Position numbers and translations under genes: made by a program. From the NCBI GenBank assembly GCA_000769715.1, contig JROS01000055.1:51547-115546 (forward strand): DNA of 64,000 nt, written 5' to 3'. This document shows, in pieces, positions 26,165 through 36,651 of the stretch (position 1 is the stretch's first letter; each line of letters opens with the position of its first letter). The DNA is from Desulfobulbus sp. Tol-SR. GTDB taxonomy: Bacteria > Desulfobacterota > Desulfobulbia > Desulfobulbales > Desulfocapsaceae. The notes below the pieces were generated by a model. That model saw only the letters and a list, made by a program, of their open reading frames with translations, made no database searches and was not told where the DNA came from.

Positions 26165-26246
26165 GATGTCAGTTTGACGGATTTTTTCCTGGCTGGTTTG
26201 CGGATGCGGCGGCAGCCTGAGTGGCCGAGCCCGATGCGAGCCCTAC

Positions 26247-26274
26247 CTTATATGGAAAGGCCGGCCAGGGTCAA
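26247..26274 (-). promoter_or_regulatory. Promoter of the CxxC hypothetical gene
   Basis: On the minus strand, TTGACC (26274-26269), 16-bp spacer, TATAAG (26252-26247). Predicted leader about 75 nt. Confidence 0.55.
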
Positions 26275-26446
26275 CGATATTCCGGCGGCAGGCAGGAGAT
26301 GGGTGTCGGGGTCGGCGAGTGGCTGTCGAATCAGCTCCGCCGAAGGTCACCATGCCCGGTTTCAGGGACGGCAATCCCTTCAAATCCGGTAAGTGTATGT
26401 GGGGCAAGGCTTTTATTTTCATTCATTTTTTCCCGGCCATTTTTGC

Positions 26447-26475
26447 TTGACAAAAAACTGGGGGTCGGATATTGG
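26447..26475 (+). promoter_or_regulatory. Promoter of the 7Fe-type ferredoxin gene
   Basis: Perfect -35 TTGACA (26447-26452), 17-bp spacer, -10-like TATTGG (26470-26475). Predicted start near 26482, leader about 88 nt, ending in the strong ribosome site GGAGGTG. Confidence 0.6.
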
Positions 26476-26520
26476 ATGATTACACGGAACAAGTATCCGT
26501 GCAAGTGTTTGGACTGCTGA

Positions 26521-26541
26521 ATAAGTATGACAAATACTTAT
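26521..26541 (+). promoter_or_regulatory. Palindrome in the ferredoxin leader
   Basis: ATAAGTAT (26521-26528) and ATACTTAT (26534-26541) are perfect 8-bp arms around GACAA, in an AT-rich patch 20 bp before the ribosome site. It could be a protein operator downstream of the start site or an mRNA hairpin. Confidence 0.5.
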
Positions 26542-26569
26542 ATTAATTCTCACTTTATGGAGGTGAATC

Positions 26570-26755
26570 ATGTTTGAGGTTGTTGTCGATAAAGACAAAT
26601 GCGTTGGTGATGAAGAGTGTGTTGCAGCATGTCCTGCTCAGGTATTCGAGATGGTGGATGGCAAGGCCGAGCCGGTAGAGATGGACGAATGTCTCGGCTG
26701 CGAGACCTGTGTCGAAGTATGTCCTGAGAACGCCATTACCGTAACAGAGATGTAA
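26570..26755 (+). CDS. Ferredoxin, 7Fe type ([3Fe-4S]/[4Fe-4S], Asp-substituted)
   Basis: 61 residues. The second cluster motif is regular (CLGCETCVEVCP). The first is CVGDEECVAACP, a C-x2-D-x2-C-x3-CP motif in which Asp replaces the second Cys. The same replacement occurs in Desulfovibrio africanus ferredoxin III and Pyrococcus ferredoxin, whose variable cluster converts between [3Fe-4S] and [4Fe-4S]. It is a soluble low-potential electron carrier. The gene is highly likely to be well expressed: perfect -35 box, GGAGGTG ribosome site, and its own strong terminator. It is monocistronic. Confidence 0.93.
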   Translation: MFEVVVDKDKCVGDEECVAACPAQVFEMVDGKAEPVEMDECLGCETCVEVCPENAITVTEM

Positions 26756-26780
26756 TAGCTGCGCTCACCAGGTAGCATAT

Positions 26781-26821
26781 CAAGCCCATCTTCCTGTCGG
26801 GGGATGGGCTTGTCTTTTTTT
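26781..26821 (+). terminator. Intrinsic terminator of the ferredoxin gene
   Basis: Perfect 10-bp stem CAAGCCCATC (26781-26790) / GATGGGCTTG (26803-26812), 12-base loop, followed by a T-run (26813-26821, one C). Confidence 0.9.
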
Positions 26822-26836
26822 CTTCGGGATGCGGTT

Positions 26837-27271
26837 GTGACGACCAGCGGTCTGAAACGGTTTACGCCTGGTGTCGACAAACGGGTGCATCTGCTCCTGT
26901 CCGCGGTGCTGTGGACCGCCGTCGGCATGTGGCTGCTGGTGCGAGGCGGACTGTGGCTGCGGTCGGCCGATGCCTTGTGGCTGATCATTCCCGCCCTGCT
27001 TCTGGGCAGCGCCAAGTCGCTGCTGATTCTCGACCGGACGGCCGAAAAAGGCATCCAGCGGATTCTTCGTTTCAACGGCACGGCCTGTGTCGGGGCGGTG
27101 TATTCCATCCGGACCTGGCTGCTGGTCATGGCGATGATGGCGATGGGCTACCTCCTTCGGCATTCGGGTATCCCGAAACCGGTGCTCGGAGCTCTCTATG
27201 TCACGATCGGCTGGGCCCTGGTGCTGTCGAGCCGGCATGCCTGGCGGCTCCGGCGGCAATTCAACAGATGA
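26837..27271 (+). CDS. Hypothetical four-TM membrane protein
   Basis: About 144 residues. Four hydrophobic helices: LLLSAVLWTAVGMWLLV, ALWLIIPALLLGSA, TWLLVMAMMAMGYLL and VLGALYVTIGWALVL, with basic ends (KRF, RRQFNR). I do not recognise a named family. The first ATG in frame (26804) falls inside the preceding terminator stem, so GTG at 26837 (VTTSGLKRF) is a better start; this is uncertain. It ends 3 bp before alr and is probably co-transcribed with alr and argS. Confidence 0.7.
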   Translation: MTTSGLKRFTPGVDKRVHLLLSAVLWTAVGMWLLVRGGLWLRSADALWLIIPALLLGSAKSLLILDRTAEKGIQRILRFNGTACVGAVYSIRTWLLVMAMMAMGYLLRHSGIPKPVLGALYVTIGWALVLSSRHAWRLRRQFNR

Positions 27272-27274
27272 CTG

Positions 27275-28426
27275 ATGGTGATGGAACAGAGACTGGTGGT
27301 ATCGAGGAATGAGGTCCGTATCGATTGTCGGGCCCTGCGACACAATTTCCGCTGCATAACCGAAGGGGTCGGACCAGGCGTCGCGGTGATGGCCATGGTC
27401 AAGGGCGATGCCTATGGTCATGGCATGGTCGAGACCGCTGCCGTCCTGGCCGACTGCGGCTGCCGGACCTTCGGCGTCGCCGAGCTGGTCGAGGCGGTCG
27501 CCCTGCGCGGGGCCGGAATCGGCGGCGATATTTTCGTCATCCTCGGCTTTGTCCCGGAGGAGGCGGAGCAGTTTCTCCTCCACGACCTGACCCCGGTAGT
27601 CTTCCTCGACCAGGACATCCGGGCCCTGTCGCAGGCGGCGGTGAGGCACGGGCGGGAAATCGGGGTGCATCTGAAGCTCGATTGCGGCATGGGCCGGCTC
27701 GGCCTGCTGCCGGCCGAGGTTCCGGCCTTCAAGCAGCGGATCGATGCCCTGCCCGGGATTTTCCTGGCCGGGGTCATGGCCCACCTGCCGGAGGCCGACC
27801 AGCGTCAGGCGGCAAGTACACCACAGATCTTTTCCTGCTTCCAGGAGACCATTGCCCGGATTGGCGCCGGTTTCACCGGTATCCGCCATATCGCCAATTC
27901 CGGGGCGACCATGTATTTTCAGGATACGCACTGCGAGATGGTGCGGGCCGGCATCTCGCTCTACGGCTGCTATCCGGACGGGAGCGACGGCGCCGACATC
28001 GCCGCCGGCTCCAGGCTGCAGCCGGTGATGTCGTTCGCCACCCGGGTCGCCCAGGTCAGGGACCTGCCGGCCGGCAGCGGCATCAGCTACGGCCATACCT
28101 ATATCACCACCCGGCCGACCCGGATCGCCGTCCTGCCGATTGGCTACGAGGACGGCTATCTGCGTGATCTGTCCAACAAGGGCGAGGTGCTGGTTCACGG
28201 CCGGCGGGCACCGATCCGGGGCCGGATCTGCATGAACCTGTGCATGGCCGATGTGACCGGGATCCCCGGGGTTACGGTCGGTGACGAGGTCGTGCTGCTG
28301 GGACGGCAGGGAGAGGCGGAGATCACCGCCGACGAGATTGCCGGCTGGATGGGGACCATCAGCTATGAGGTCCTGTGCCTGTTCGGCAACAACAACAGCA
28401 GAATTCACATTGATGGGGAGAGATGA
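27275..28426 (+). CDS. alr: Alanine racemase
   Basis: 383 residues. The PLP lysine lies in AMVKGDAYGHG and the second catalytic base, Tyr, in GISYGHTYIT. The C-terminal beta domain includes RGRICMNLCMADVT, the motif with the substrate-gate Met. The enzyme interconverts L- and D-alanine for peptidoglycan. The start follows the membrane protein stop by 3 bp, and the stop overlaps the argS start (ATGA), so the genes are translationally coupled. Confidence 0.95.
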   Translation: MVMEQRLVVSRNEVRIDCRALRHNFRCITEGVGPGVAVMAMVKGDAYGHGMVETAAVLADCGCRTFGVAELVEAVALRGAGIGGDIFVILGFVPEEAEQFLLHDLTPVVFLDQDIRALSQAAVRHGREIGVHLKLDCGMGRLGLLPAEVPAFKQRIDALPGIFLAGVMAHLPEADQRQAASTPQIFSCFQETIARIGAGFTGIRHIANSGATMYFQDTHCEMVRAGISLYGCYPDGSDGADIAAGSRLQPVMSFATRVAQVRDLPAGSGISYGHTYITTRPTRIAVLPIGYEDGYLRDLSNKGEVLVHGRRAPIRGRICMNLCMADVTGIPGVTVGDEVVLLGRQGEAEITADEIAGWMGTISYEVLCLFGNNNSRIHIDGER

Positions 28427-30081
28427 TCCGTTCACGGTTGAAAGGTGTCCTTGAGGAGTGTTTTGATCGGGGGGTGGCCGAAGGGGCCTGGTCGGCCGCC
28501 GGGGCCGGCAGGTTCGCCCTCGAACTGCCGAAGCGCGAAGGCCAGGGCGATTATGCCACCAATATGGCCCTGGTCCTGGCCGGCATCGAGAAGGCCAACC
28601 CCCGGGAGCTGGCGGCCAGGATTGCGGCCATGCTGGAGACGGGCAGCGATCTGGTCGACCGGGTCGAGGTCGCCGGGCCGGGGTTTGTCAACATCTTCAT
28701 CCGCCCCGGGGTCTGGCGCGAGGTGGTGCCGCAGATCATCGCCCGCGGCCGGGATTTCGGCCGCAGCACCGTCGGCGGCGGGCGGAAGGTGATGGTCGAA
28801 TTCGTCAGCGCCAATCCCACCGGGCCGCTGAGCATCGGCCACGGCCGCCAGGCCATCCTCGGCGATGCGATCGCCCGCCTGCTGGCGGTGACCGGCCACG
28901 ACGTCTTCCGCGAGTACTACTACAACGATGCCGGGCGGCAGATGCGGGTGCTGGGCGAGTCGACCCGGGCCCGGTACCTCGAGCTGCTCGGGCTGCCGAA
29001 TCAGTTTCCGGAGGACGGCTACCAGGGCGACTACATCCTCGACATCGCCCGCTCGCTGATGAACGAGGTCGGCGACAGCCTCAAGGATCACACCGATGTC
29101 ACTCCCTTCAAGGAGAAGGCCGAGCGTCATATCTTCGCCGATATCTCCGCCACCCTCGAGCGGATGGGGATCGCCTTCGACAACTACTTCAACGAGCATT
29201 CGCTCTACGAGGACGGCAAGATCGACGAGGTGGTGGCCGAACTGCGGGCCAAGGGCTACGTCTACGAAAAGGACGGGGCGGTGTGGTTCCGGACCACCGA
29301 GTTCGGCCACGAGAAGGACCGGGTCATCATCAAGAACACCGGCGAACCGACCTACCGCCTGCCCGACATCGCCTACCATCGCGAGAAGTTCCGCCGCAAT
29401 TTCGACTGGCTCGTCAACATCTTCGGCTCGGACCATATCGCCACGGTACCCGACGTCCTGGCCGGGGTGCGGGCCCTGGGCTACGACGACAGCAAGGTGA
29501 CGGTGGTGCTGCACCAGTTCGTCACCCTGACGCGCGACGGCCGGCAGGTCAAGATGTCGACCCGCAAGGCGACCTTCGTCACCGTCGATGAGCTGATGAA
29601 CGAGGTCGGCGTCGATGTCGTCCGCTTTTTCTTCATGATGCGCAAGGCCGACAGCCAGCTCGAGTTCGATCTCGATCTGGCGACCAAGGAGAGCCAGGAA
29701 AATCCGGTCTACTATGTCCAGTACGCCCATGCCCGGCTGTGCTCGATCCTGGCCCAGGCGCGGGAAAAAGGGGTGGAGCGGGCCGACTGCGCTAGCGTCG
29801 ATCTGTCGCTGCTGGTGCAGCCGGAGGAGTTGCTGCTGTTCAAGACCATGTCGGCCTTTCCCGCCATGATCGAGACCGCGGCCCTGGAACTGGCGCCGCA
29901 CAAGGTGATTTTTTACCTGATGGAACTTGCGGGGCAGTTCCATAGTTACTATAACAGACACAAAGTGATCACCGAGGACCTCGCCCTGAGCCGGGCCCGG
30001 CTCTGCCTGGTCGATGCCCTGCTCGTGGTACTCGGCAACGGCCTGGCCTTTGTCGGCCTGACGGCCCCGGAAAAGATGTAG
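28423..30081 (+). CDS. argS: Arginyl-tRNA synthetase
   Basis: 552 residues, normal length. The N-terminal Arg-tRNA-specific domain is followed by the class-I HIGH equivalent SIGHGRQAI (in FVSANPTGPLSIGHG), the KMSKS equivalent KMSTRKATF, and the anticodon-binding DALR domain near the end (QYAHARLCSI ... ELAGQFHSYYNRHKV). It charges tRNA-Arg in the cytoplasm. Translationally coupled to alr by a 4-bp overlap. Confidence 0.97.
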   Translation: MIRSRLKGVLEECFDRGVAEGAWSAAGAGRFALELPKREGQGDYATNMALVLAGIEKANPRELAARIAAMLETGSDLVDRVEVAGPGFVNIFIRPGVWREVVPQIIARGRDFGRSTVGGGRKVMVEFVSANPTGPLSIGHGRQAILGDAIARLLAVTGHDVFREYYYNDAGRQMRVLGESTRARYLELLGLPNQFPEDGYQGDYILDIARSLMNEVGDSLKDHTDVTPFKEKAERHIFADISATLERMGIAFDNYFNEHSLYEDGKIDEVVAELRAKGYVYEKDGAVWFRTTEFGHEKDRVIIKNTGEPTYRLPDIAYHREKFRRNFDWLVNIFGSDHIATVPDVLAGVRALGYDDSKVTVVLHQFVTLTRDGRQVKMSTRKATFVTVDELMNEVGVDVVRFFFMMRKADSQLEFDLDLATKESQENPVYYVQYAHARLCSILAQAREKGVERADCASVDLSLLVQPEELLLFKTMSAFPAMIETAALELAPHKVIFYLMELAGQFHSYYNRHKVITEDLALSRARLCLVDALLVVLGNGLAFVGLTAPEKM

Positions 30082-30083
30082 GA

Positions 30084-30323
30084 ATGTCCGCTCGGGAGAT
30101 GAAACAGAACCGCAAGGTCAGGTTCGAGCTGAGTTGGGGCGGTGTCGCCGGGATCATGGCGGCCTGCGTCTGCATCTGCCTGTGGATGTTCGTCCTCGGG
30201 GTATGGACCGGCCAGGCGCTGCTCCAGCCTCCTTCTCCCCGGCAGCAATCGGCGGTAGAGGCCGGTCTGGCGATTATCGCCCCGCTGTTCGGGATTGAAC
30301 GGCAGGGCGGACCGGACCGGTAA
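30084..30323 (+). CDS. Small single-TM hypothetical protein
   Basis: 79 residues: a basic N-terminus (KQNRKVRFELS), one TM helix (VAGIMAACVCICLWMFVLGVW) and a short C-terminal tail. The position 2 bp after argS and the N-terminal anchor pattern recall SPOR-domain proteins encoded after argS in related bacteria, but no SPOR domain follows here, so it may be a truncated or minimal version. That comparison is from memory and uncertain. Confidence 0.6.
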   Translation: MSAREMKQNRKVRFELSWGGVAGIMAACVCICLWMFVLGVWTGQALLQPPSPRQQSAVEAGLAIIAPLFGIERQGGPDR

Positions 30324-30365
30324 CCTGCGATTCGTCTGGAACCAACCCCCTCACTGGCCTCAACG

Positions 30366-30387
30366 GCGGGTTGAGCTGTCAACCCGC
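30366..30387 (+). other. 9-bp hairpin before the GNAT gene
   Basis: GCGGGTTGA and TCAACCCGC pair perfectly around GCTG (30366-30387), 11 bp before the GNAT start. There is no T-run. It uses the same GCTG loop as the secA terminator, and could be an attenuating or mRNA-processing structure. Confidence 0.45.
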
Positions 30388-30398
30388 AAGCGGATGTA

Positions 30399-30875
30399 AT
30401 GCGTATGATACGTGCTGCACGGATGGAGGACGTGAAGAACATTCACGCCCTCATCAACAGTTTTGCCGGCGACGGGCTGCTGCTTCCCCGATCGATCAGC
30501 TCCCTCTACGACAAGCTGCGGGACTTCGTCGTCTATATCGACGACGATGAAATGCTGGTCGGCGTCTGCGCCCTGCAGATCACCTGGGACAACCTCGCCG
30601 AGATCCGGTCGCTGGCGGTGGATCGCAGTCTCCAGCGTCGCGGTATCGGGTCGCAACTGGTCCGGATCTGTCTTGACGAGGCCGCCAGGCTGGGGATCGA
30701 ACGGGTATTCACGCTGACCTACCAGCCCGGATTTTTCCGCAAGCTCGGGTTCCGGGATATCGACAAGAAAAATCTGCCGCATAAGATCTGGAGCGACTGC
30801 CTCCACTGCCATAAGTTTCCGGACTGTGACGAGGATGCGCTGATGTTCGACAGCAGCCGGGGAGCGGAGGCCTAG
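30399..30875 (+). CDS. N-acetyltransferase, short ArgA-like (N-acetylglutamate synthase type)
   Basis: 158 residues of a single GNAT domain; the acetyl-CoA motif is QRRGIGSQLVRICLDEA. The tail has the Cys motif DCLHCHKFPDCDE, typical of short N-acetylglutamate synthases such as mycobacterial Rv2747. It would make N-acetylglutamate from glutamate and acetyl-CoA for arginine synthesis; argJ at 38.5 kb, which can recycle the acetyl group, fits with it. It sits after argS and before secA. No strong ribosome site is visible before ATG 30399. Confidence 0.8.
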   Translation: MRMIRAARMEDVKNIHALINSFAGDGLLLPRSISSLYDKLRDFVVYIDDDEMLVGVCALQITWDNLAEIRSLAVDRSLQRRGIGSQLVRICLDEAARLGIERVFTLTYQPGFFRKLGFRDIDKKNLPHKIWSDCLHCHKFPDCDEDALMFDSSRGAEA

Positions 30876-30968
30876 GATGGCGATGCGGTCTCCGGAGCAG
30901 CGGTCGACAGTCTCGCTATCCGGCGAGTTGAGCGGCAATAGATATTTCACCTCAATTTCATAACGACA

Positions 30969-33524
<2,556 letters not shown>

Positions 33525-33570
33525 GCCGTTCTATAAAAATAACCGTAACAGTGGAGCGTCGTTACTGGCA

Positions 33571-33627
33571 TCAGGGGCCGTAACGAAAGGGGTGAATATG
33601 TAGTGGCTGTTTCGTAACGGCCCCTGA
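33571..33627. repeat. 18-bp inverted repeat downstream of secA
   Basis: TCAGGGGCCGTAACGAAA (33571-33588) and TTTCGTAACGGCCCCTGA (33610-33627) pair with one mismatch around a 21-base spacer. The end sequence TCAGGGGC recurs again at 33694-33700. This is separate from the terminator that follows it. Confidence 0.75.
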
Positions 33628-33649
33628 ATCGCGCCGAAGATTGGACGAC

Positions 33650-33693
33650 CGACAATGGCCGATACCCGCTGGGGTATCGGCCATTGTCGTTTT
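33650..33693 (+). terminator. secA terminator, 18-bp perfect stem
   Basis: CGACAATGGCCGATACCC (33650-33667), loop GCTG, GGGTATCGGCCATTGTCG (33672-33689), then TTTT. It stands between convergent secA and ppk2. Confidence 0.85.
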
Positions 33694-33703
33694 CAGGGGC
33701 GAA

Positions 33704-34609
33704 TCAACCGCGCAGTTCCCGGGGCTGCATCAGGTTCTCCTCCATGTGTTTCAGCTCCTCGATGCCCGAGATGATGATCTCCGGGTCGGGGCGCAGTTCC
33801 TCTTCCGCCAGCCTGTCCCGGTAGTCCATGTTGCTGAGGACGAATTTCATGCAGTTGAGCCGGGCCTGTTTCTTGTTGTCGGAACGGACGATGGTCCAGG
33901 GGGCGATGGTACGGTTGGTCTCCGACAGCATCTGAAACTTGCGCACGGAATACTGGTCCCAGTATTTCTGGGCGAGATTGTCGATCGGCGATAGTTTGTA
34001 CTGCTTCAGGAGGTCGGTCTTGCGGCACTCGAACCGTTCCTTCTGCACTTCCTTGGAAACAGAAAAATAGAACTTGAACAGCTTGATGCCGTTTTTGACC
34101 AGCATCTCCTCGAACATCGGCACATCCTTGAGAAAGCGTTTGTTCTGTTCGTCGGTGCAGAAGCCCATCACCGGTTCGACCATCGCCCGGTTGTACCAGC
34201 TGCGGTCGAACAGGACGATCTCCCCGGCCGAGGGCAGGTGGGCGATGTAGCGCTGGAAATACCACTGGGTCATCTCGGTTTCGTTCGGTTTGGTCAGGGC
34301 CACCACCCGGGCGTTGCGGGGGTTGAGGTGTTCGGTGAAACGTTTGATGGTCCCTCCCTTGCCGGCGGCATCCCGCCCCTCGAAGATGGCGAGGACCTTG
34401 TCGCCGTTTTCCTTCATCGTCAGCTGCAGCTTCATCAGCTCGATCTGCAGTTTCTTCAGTTCCTTCTCATACTCGATCTGGCTCCTGCTGACCCATACCG
34501 CGATCTTGTCTTCGCCCTTCTTGCCGTCGCTATTCTTGTAGGCGGTTCCTTCGGCGAGTCTGATGTTTTCATCCTCAGCTTTTTCCTGTTTCTTTGCTTT
34601 CTTGGCCAT
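33704..34609 (-). CDS. ppk2: Polyphosphate kinase 2 family protein
   Basis: 301 residues from ATG 34609; a longer frame adds 39 residues without PPK2 resemblance. One PPK2 domain: Walker A in FEGRDAAGKGGTIKRF, the lid/Walker B in VLFDRSWYNRAMVEP. A Lys-rich N-terminal extension (AKKAKKQEKAEDE) precedes it. Class-I PPK2 uses polyphosphate to phosphorylate NDP (or the reverse), linking polyphosphate to nucleotide pools. GGAGG lies 12 bases before the start, rather far. Together with the CHAD and SixA genes 5-8 kb away it hints at polyphosphate storage in this organism. Confidence 0.92.
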   Translation of the reverse strand: MAKKAKKQEKAEDENIRLAEGTAYKNSDGKKGEDKIAVWVSRSQIEYEKELKKLQIELMKLQLTMKENGDKVLAIFEGRDAAGKGGTIKRFTEHLNPRNARVVALTKPNETEMTQWYFQRYIAHLPSAGEIVLFDRSWYNRAMVEPVMGFCTDEQNKRFLKDVPMFEEMLVKNGIKLFKFYFSVSKEVQKERFECRKTDLLKQYKLSPIDNLAQKYWDQYSVRKFQMLSETNRTIAPWTIVRSDNKKQARLNCMKFVLSNMDYRDRLAEEELRPDPEIIISGIEELKHMEENLMQPRELRG

Positions 34610-34730
34610 GGTGCCTGGTATCCTCCGGTTCAGGTTGTGCTTGAGTCGATCGGGGTTGGGTGCCGACGTGGTCGGGTAGGGCGCGGTATCGTTGCTACGG
34701 TAGCAGATTTCCGGCGGAAAGTGCAATTAC

Positions 34731-35471
34731 TCAATTGAGTTTTCTTCCCTCCCGGTACATCCTGGCGTAAATCTCCGGGAGCCGACAGCCGGCCAGGGCC
34801 CTGATCACCGTCTCGATGTCGTAGGCGATGCGGAAATGCTCGACCTCGACCGCATCGGCGGACAGGCGGAGCACGGCGCAGCTGACCCGCGGATCGCCGT
34901 CGAACATCCGGCCGGCCGAGCCGGGGTTGATGAAGTGGATGCCGGCGATCAGCTTGTGGTAGGGGGTATGGGAATGACCGGTGACGATGATCTCGGAACG
35001 GCTGGCGGCGGCGAGTTCGGCAAAGCGCTCGTTCGGGGTATCGGCAAAGAGGAACTCGTGCGGTTCGGCCGGGCTGCCGTGGTGGAGGCCCACCGTCCGG
35101 CCGACCGGCCCGCTATCCCCCACGGCCAACTGCAGGTCGAGATACGCCGGCATGGCGAACAGGTCGTTACGGCCTTCCTCGTCGAGCTGGCCGGCGGTCG
35201 AGGTGTACATGATCCGCTTGTCGATATTCCGCGGCTTGTTGAGCGGTTTTCCCTGCAGCAGGCGGATGACCTTTTTGTCGGTATTGCCGAGGATCGAGAT
35301 CGCCTGATGCTGTCTGAGCCAGCGCAGGGTCTCGGAGGGAAAGGGGGCGTAGACGACGGAATCGCCGCCGTTGAGGATCAGGTCGAAATGCTCGTCGGCG
35401 AAGAATTGTTCGATCGCCGCCAGGGCCGGGAAATTGCCATGAATGTCCGAGAGCAGCAGGATGTTGAGCAT
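34731..35471 (-). CDS. Metallophosphoesterase (YfcE/MJ0936-like)
   Basis: 246 residues from ATG 35471. Dimetal motifs are LLSDIHGNFPA, LNGGDSVVY, ILGNTDK, LHHGSP and VTGHSHTPY, the pattern of Mre11-like calcineurin phosphoesterases in the YfcE group, which act on small phosphodiesters. Substrate unknown. A longer frame to 35534 adds an unlikely N-terminus. The gene is upstream of ppk2 on the same strand (122 bp apart) and may be co-transcribed. Confidence 0.87.
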   Translation of the reverse strand: MLNILLLSDIHGNFPALAAIEQFFADEHFDLILNGGDSVVYAPFPSETLRWLRQHQAISILGNTDKKVIRLLQGKPLNKPRNIDKRIMYTSTAGQLDEEGRNDLFAMPAYLDLQLAVGDSGPVGRTVGLHHGSPAEPHEFLFADTPNERFAELAAASRSEIIVTGHSHTPYHKLIAGIHFINPGSAGRMFDGDPRVSCAVLRLSADAVEVEHFRIAYDIETVIRALAGCRLPEIYARMYREGRKLN

Positions 35472-35724
35472 ATGGCCGTAACTGTCGTGGGGAAAGGCGA
35501 TGGAGGGGAGCGGACCATGGTGGCGGCCGATCATTCGTCAGACACCGCCACCTGCCAGACTATCAGCTCGGGTCTTCCAGGGCAACCGGAAATCCCGAGA
35601 ATCTTCGGCCGTTGTGCCTGCCGGGAGCACCTTGAGGTTTTGCATCCGTTCATTTCATGCTACCCTGGTTGCCGAGGCGTACAGACCGGTACGCGACATC
35701 AAATTCAGGGAAAAGGAGACCGGA

Positions 35725-36159
35725 ATGGTGAGAAAGTTTCTGTCCGTCGGCGCTGCCGCCATGCTGCTGCTGTCAGCCGTGGTCTGTCAGGCCGGCGACA
35801 AATACGAGGAGGCCCGGCAGCTGTTCGAGGAGTATGTGCCGGCGCTCGAGACCTATCTCGACGTCGTCGAAAAGGCGGAAAGCGCCCCGGTCTGTGCCAG
35901 GGCGATCAACACCCTCGCCAACGAGGCGGAGGAACTGGCGCCGAAGTTGCGGGAGCTGAACAGAAAATATCCGGAACTGCAGTATGAGCAGTCGGTCCCG
36001 CCGCGCTATGCCGAACTCGAGAAGAAGGCCGATGCCCTGGGAGTGAGGTTCGGCCGGTCGTTCATCCGCATCGCCCGGTTCATGGAGGATCCGGCGGTCG
36101 CCAAGGCCAACGACCGCCTCATCACCGCCATGGCCAGGCTGGATCCGGCAGGAGAATAG
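35725..36159 (+). CDS. Small exported hypothetical protein
   Basis: 144 residues. Signal peptide FLSVGAAAMLLLSAVVCQAG is cut near residue 22. The mature part is helical and charged with one Cys (SAPVCARAINTL), resembling small periplasmic coiled-coil proteins; no family is recognised. AAGGAGA precedes ATG 35725. It ends 3 bp before the ferritin-like gene, so both are probably one operon. Confidence 0.75.
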   Translation: MVRKFLSVGAAAMLLLSAVVCQAGDKYEEARQLFEEYVPALETYLDVVEKAESAPVCARAINTLANEAEELAPKLRELNRKYPELQYEQSVPPRYAELEKKADALGVRFGRSFIRIARFMEDPAVAKANDRLITAMARLDPAGE

Positions 36160-36162
36160 ACG

Positions 36163-36630
36163 ATGTTCACCTTTGACGATATCCGCGCCATTGCGGTCCA
36201 GATCGAAAACAACGGCGAGGCGGCGTACCGGCGGGCGGCGGCCCGGGTCGACGATCCGCGGTTGGCCGAGCTGTTCAGGTGGATGGCCGAGGAAGAACAA
36301 CGGCACGGCCGATATTTCGCCGGCATCAAGGGGGCGAGGCTGGCCGAAGCCGGGGCGGAGGCGGCTCAACGGATGGGGCGGGAGCTGCTGCAGGAGATGG
36401 TCAAGGATCAGACCTTCTCCCTCGACGGCGACGATCTCGCGGCCGCGGTCGATATCTCCGCGGCCCTGCGGCAGTCGCTGGCCTTTGAGGAGGATACCAT
36501 CCTCTTCTATCAGTTTCTCAGTGATCTCATCGATGATGCGGTCGTCAAGGAGCAACTGGCCGCGATCATCACCGAGGAGCGCCGTCATGTGACGCTGCTG
36601 GCCGGGATGCTCGACGACGGCGGGGCCTGA
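36163..36630 (+). CDS. Ferritin-like (rubrerythrin-type) diiron protein
   Basis: 155 residues forming a four-helix ferritin-like bundle. Candidate diiron ligands are the Glu in NNGEAAYRRA, EEEQRH, the Glu pair in LAFEEDTILFY and ITEERRH. There is no C-terminal rubredoxin domain, so it is an erythrin-like form. Related proteins reduce peroxide or store iron in anaerobes. It follows a small exported protein by 3 bp. Confidence 0.85.
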   Translation: MFTFDDIRAIAVQIENNGEAAYRRAAARVDDPRLAELFRWMAEEEQRHGRYFAGIKGARLAEAGAEAAQRMGRELLQEMVKDQTFSLDGDDLAAAVDISAALRQSLAFEEDTILFYQFLSDLIDDAVVKEQLAAIITEERRHVTLLAGMLDDGGA

Positions 36631-36651
36631 GCGACCATTCTCTTCGCCATC

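Larger units (their letters stand above)
26165..26569. other. Divergent intergenic region, 405 bp
   Basis: Holds a minus-strand promoter for the CxxC protein (26247-26274), a plus-strand promoter for the 7Fe ferredoxin (26447-26475) and a palindrome (26521-26541). The stretch 26275-26446 shows nothing recognisable; short open frames there have no family resemblance. Confidence 0.6.
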
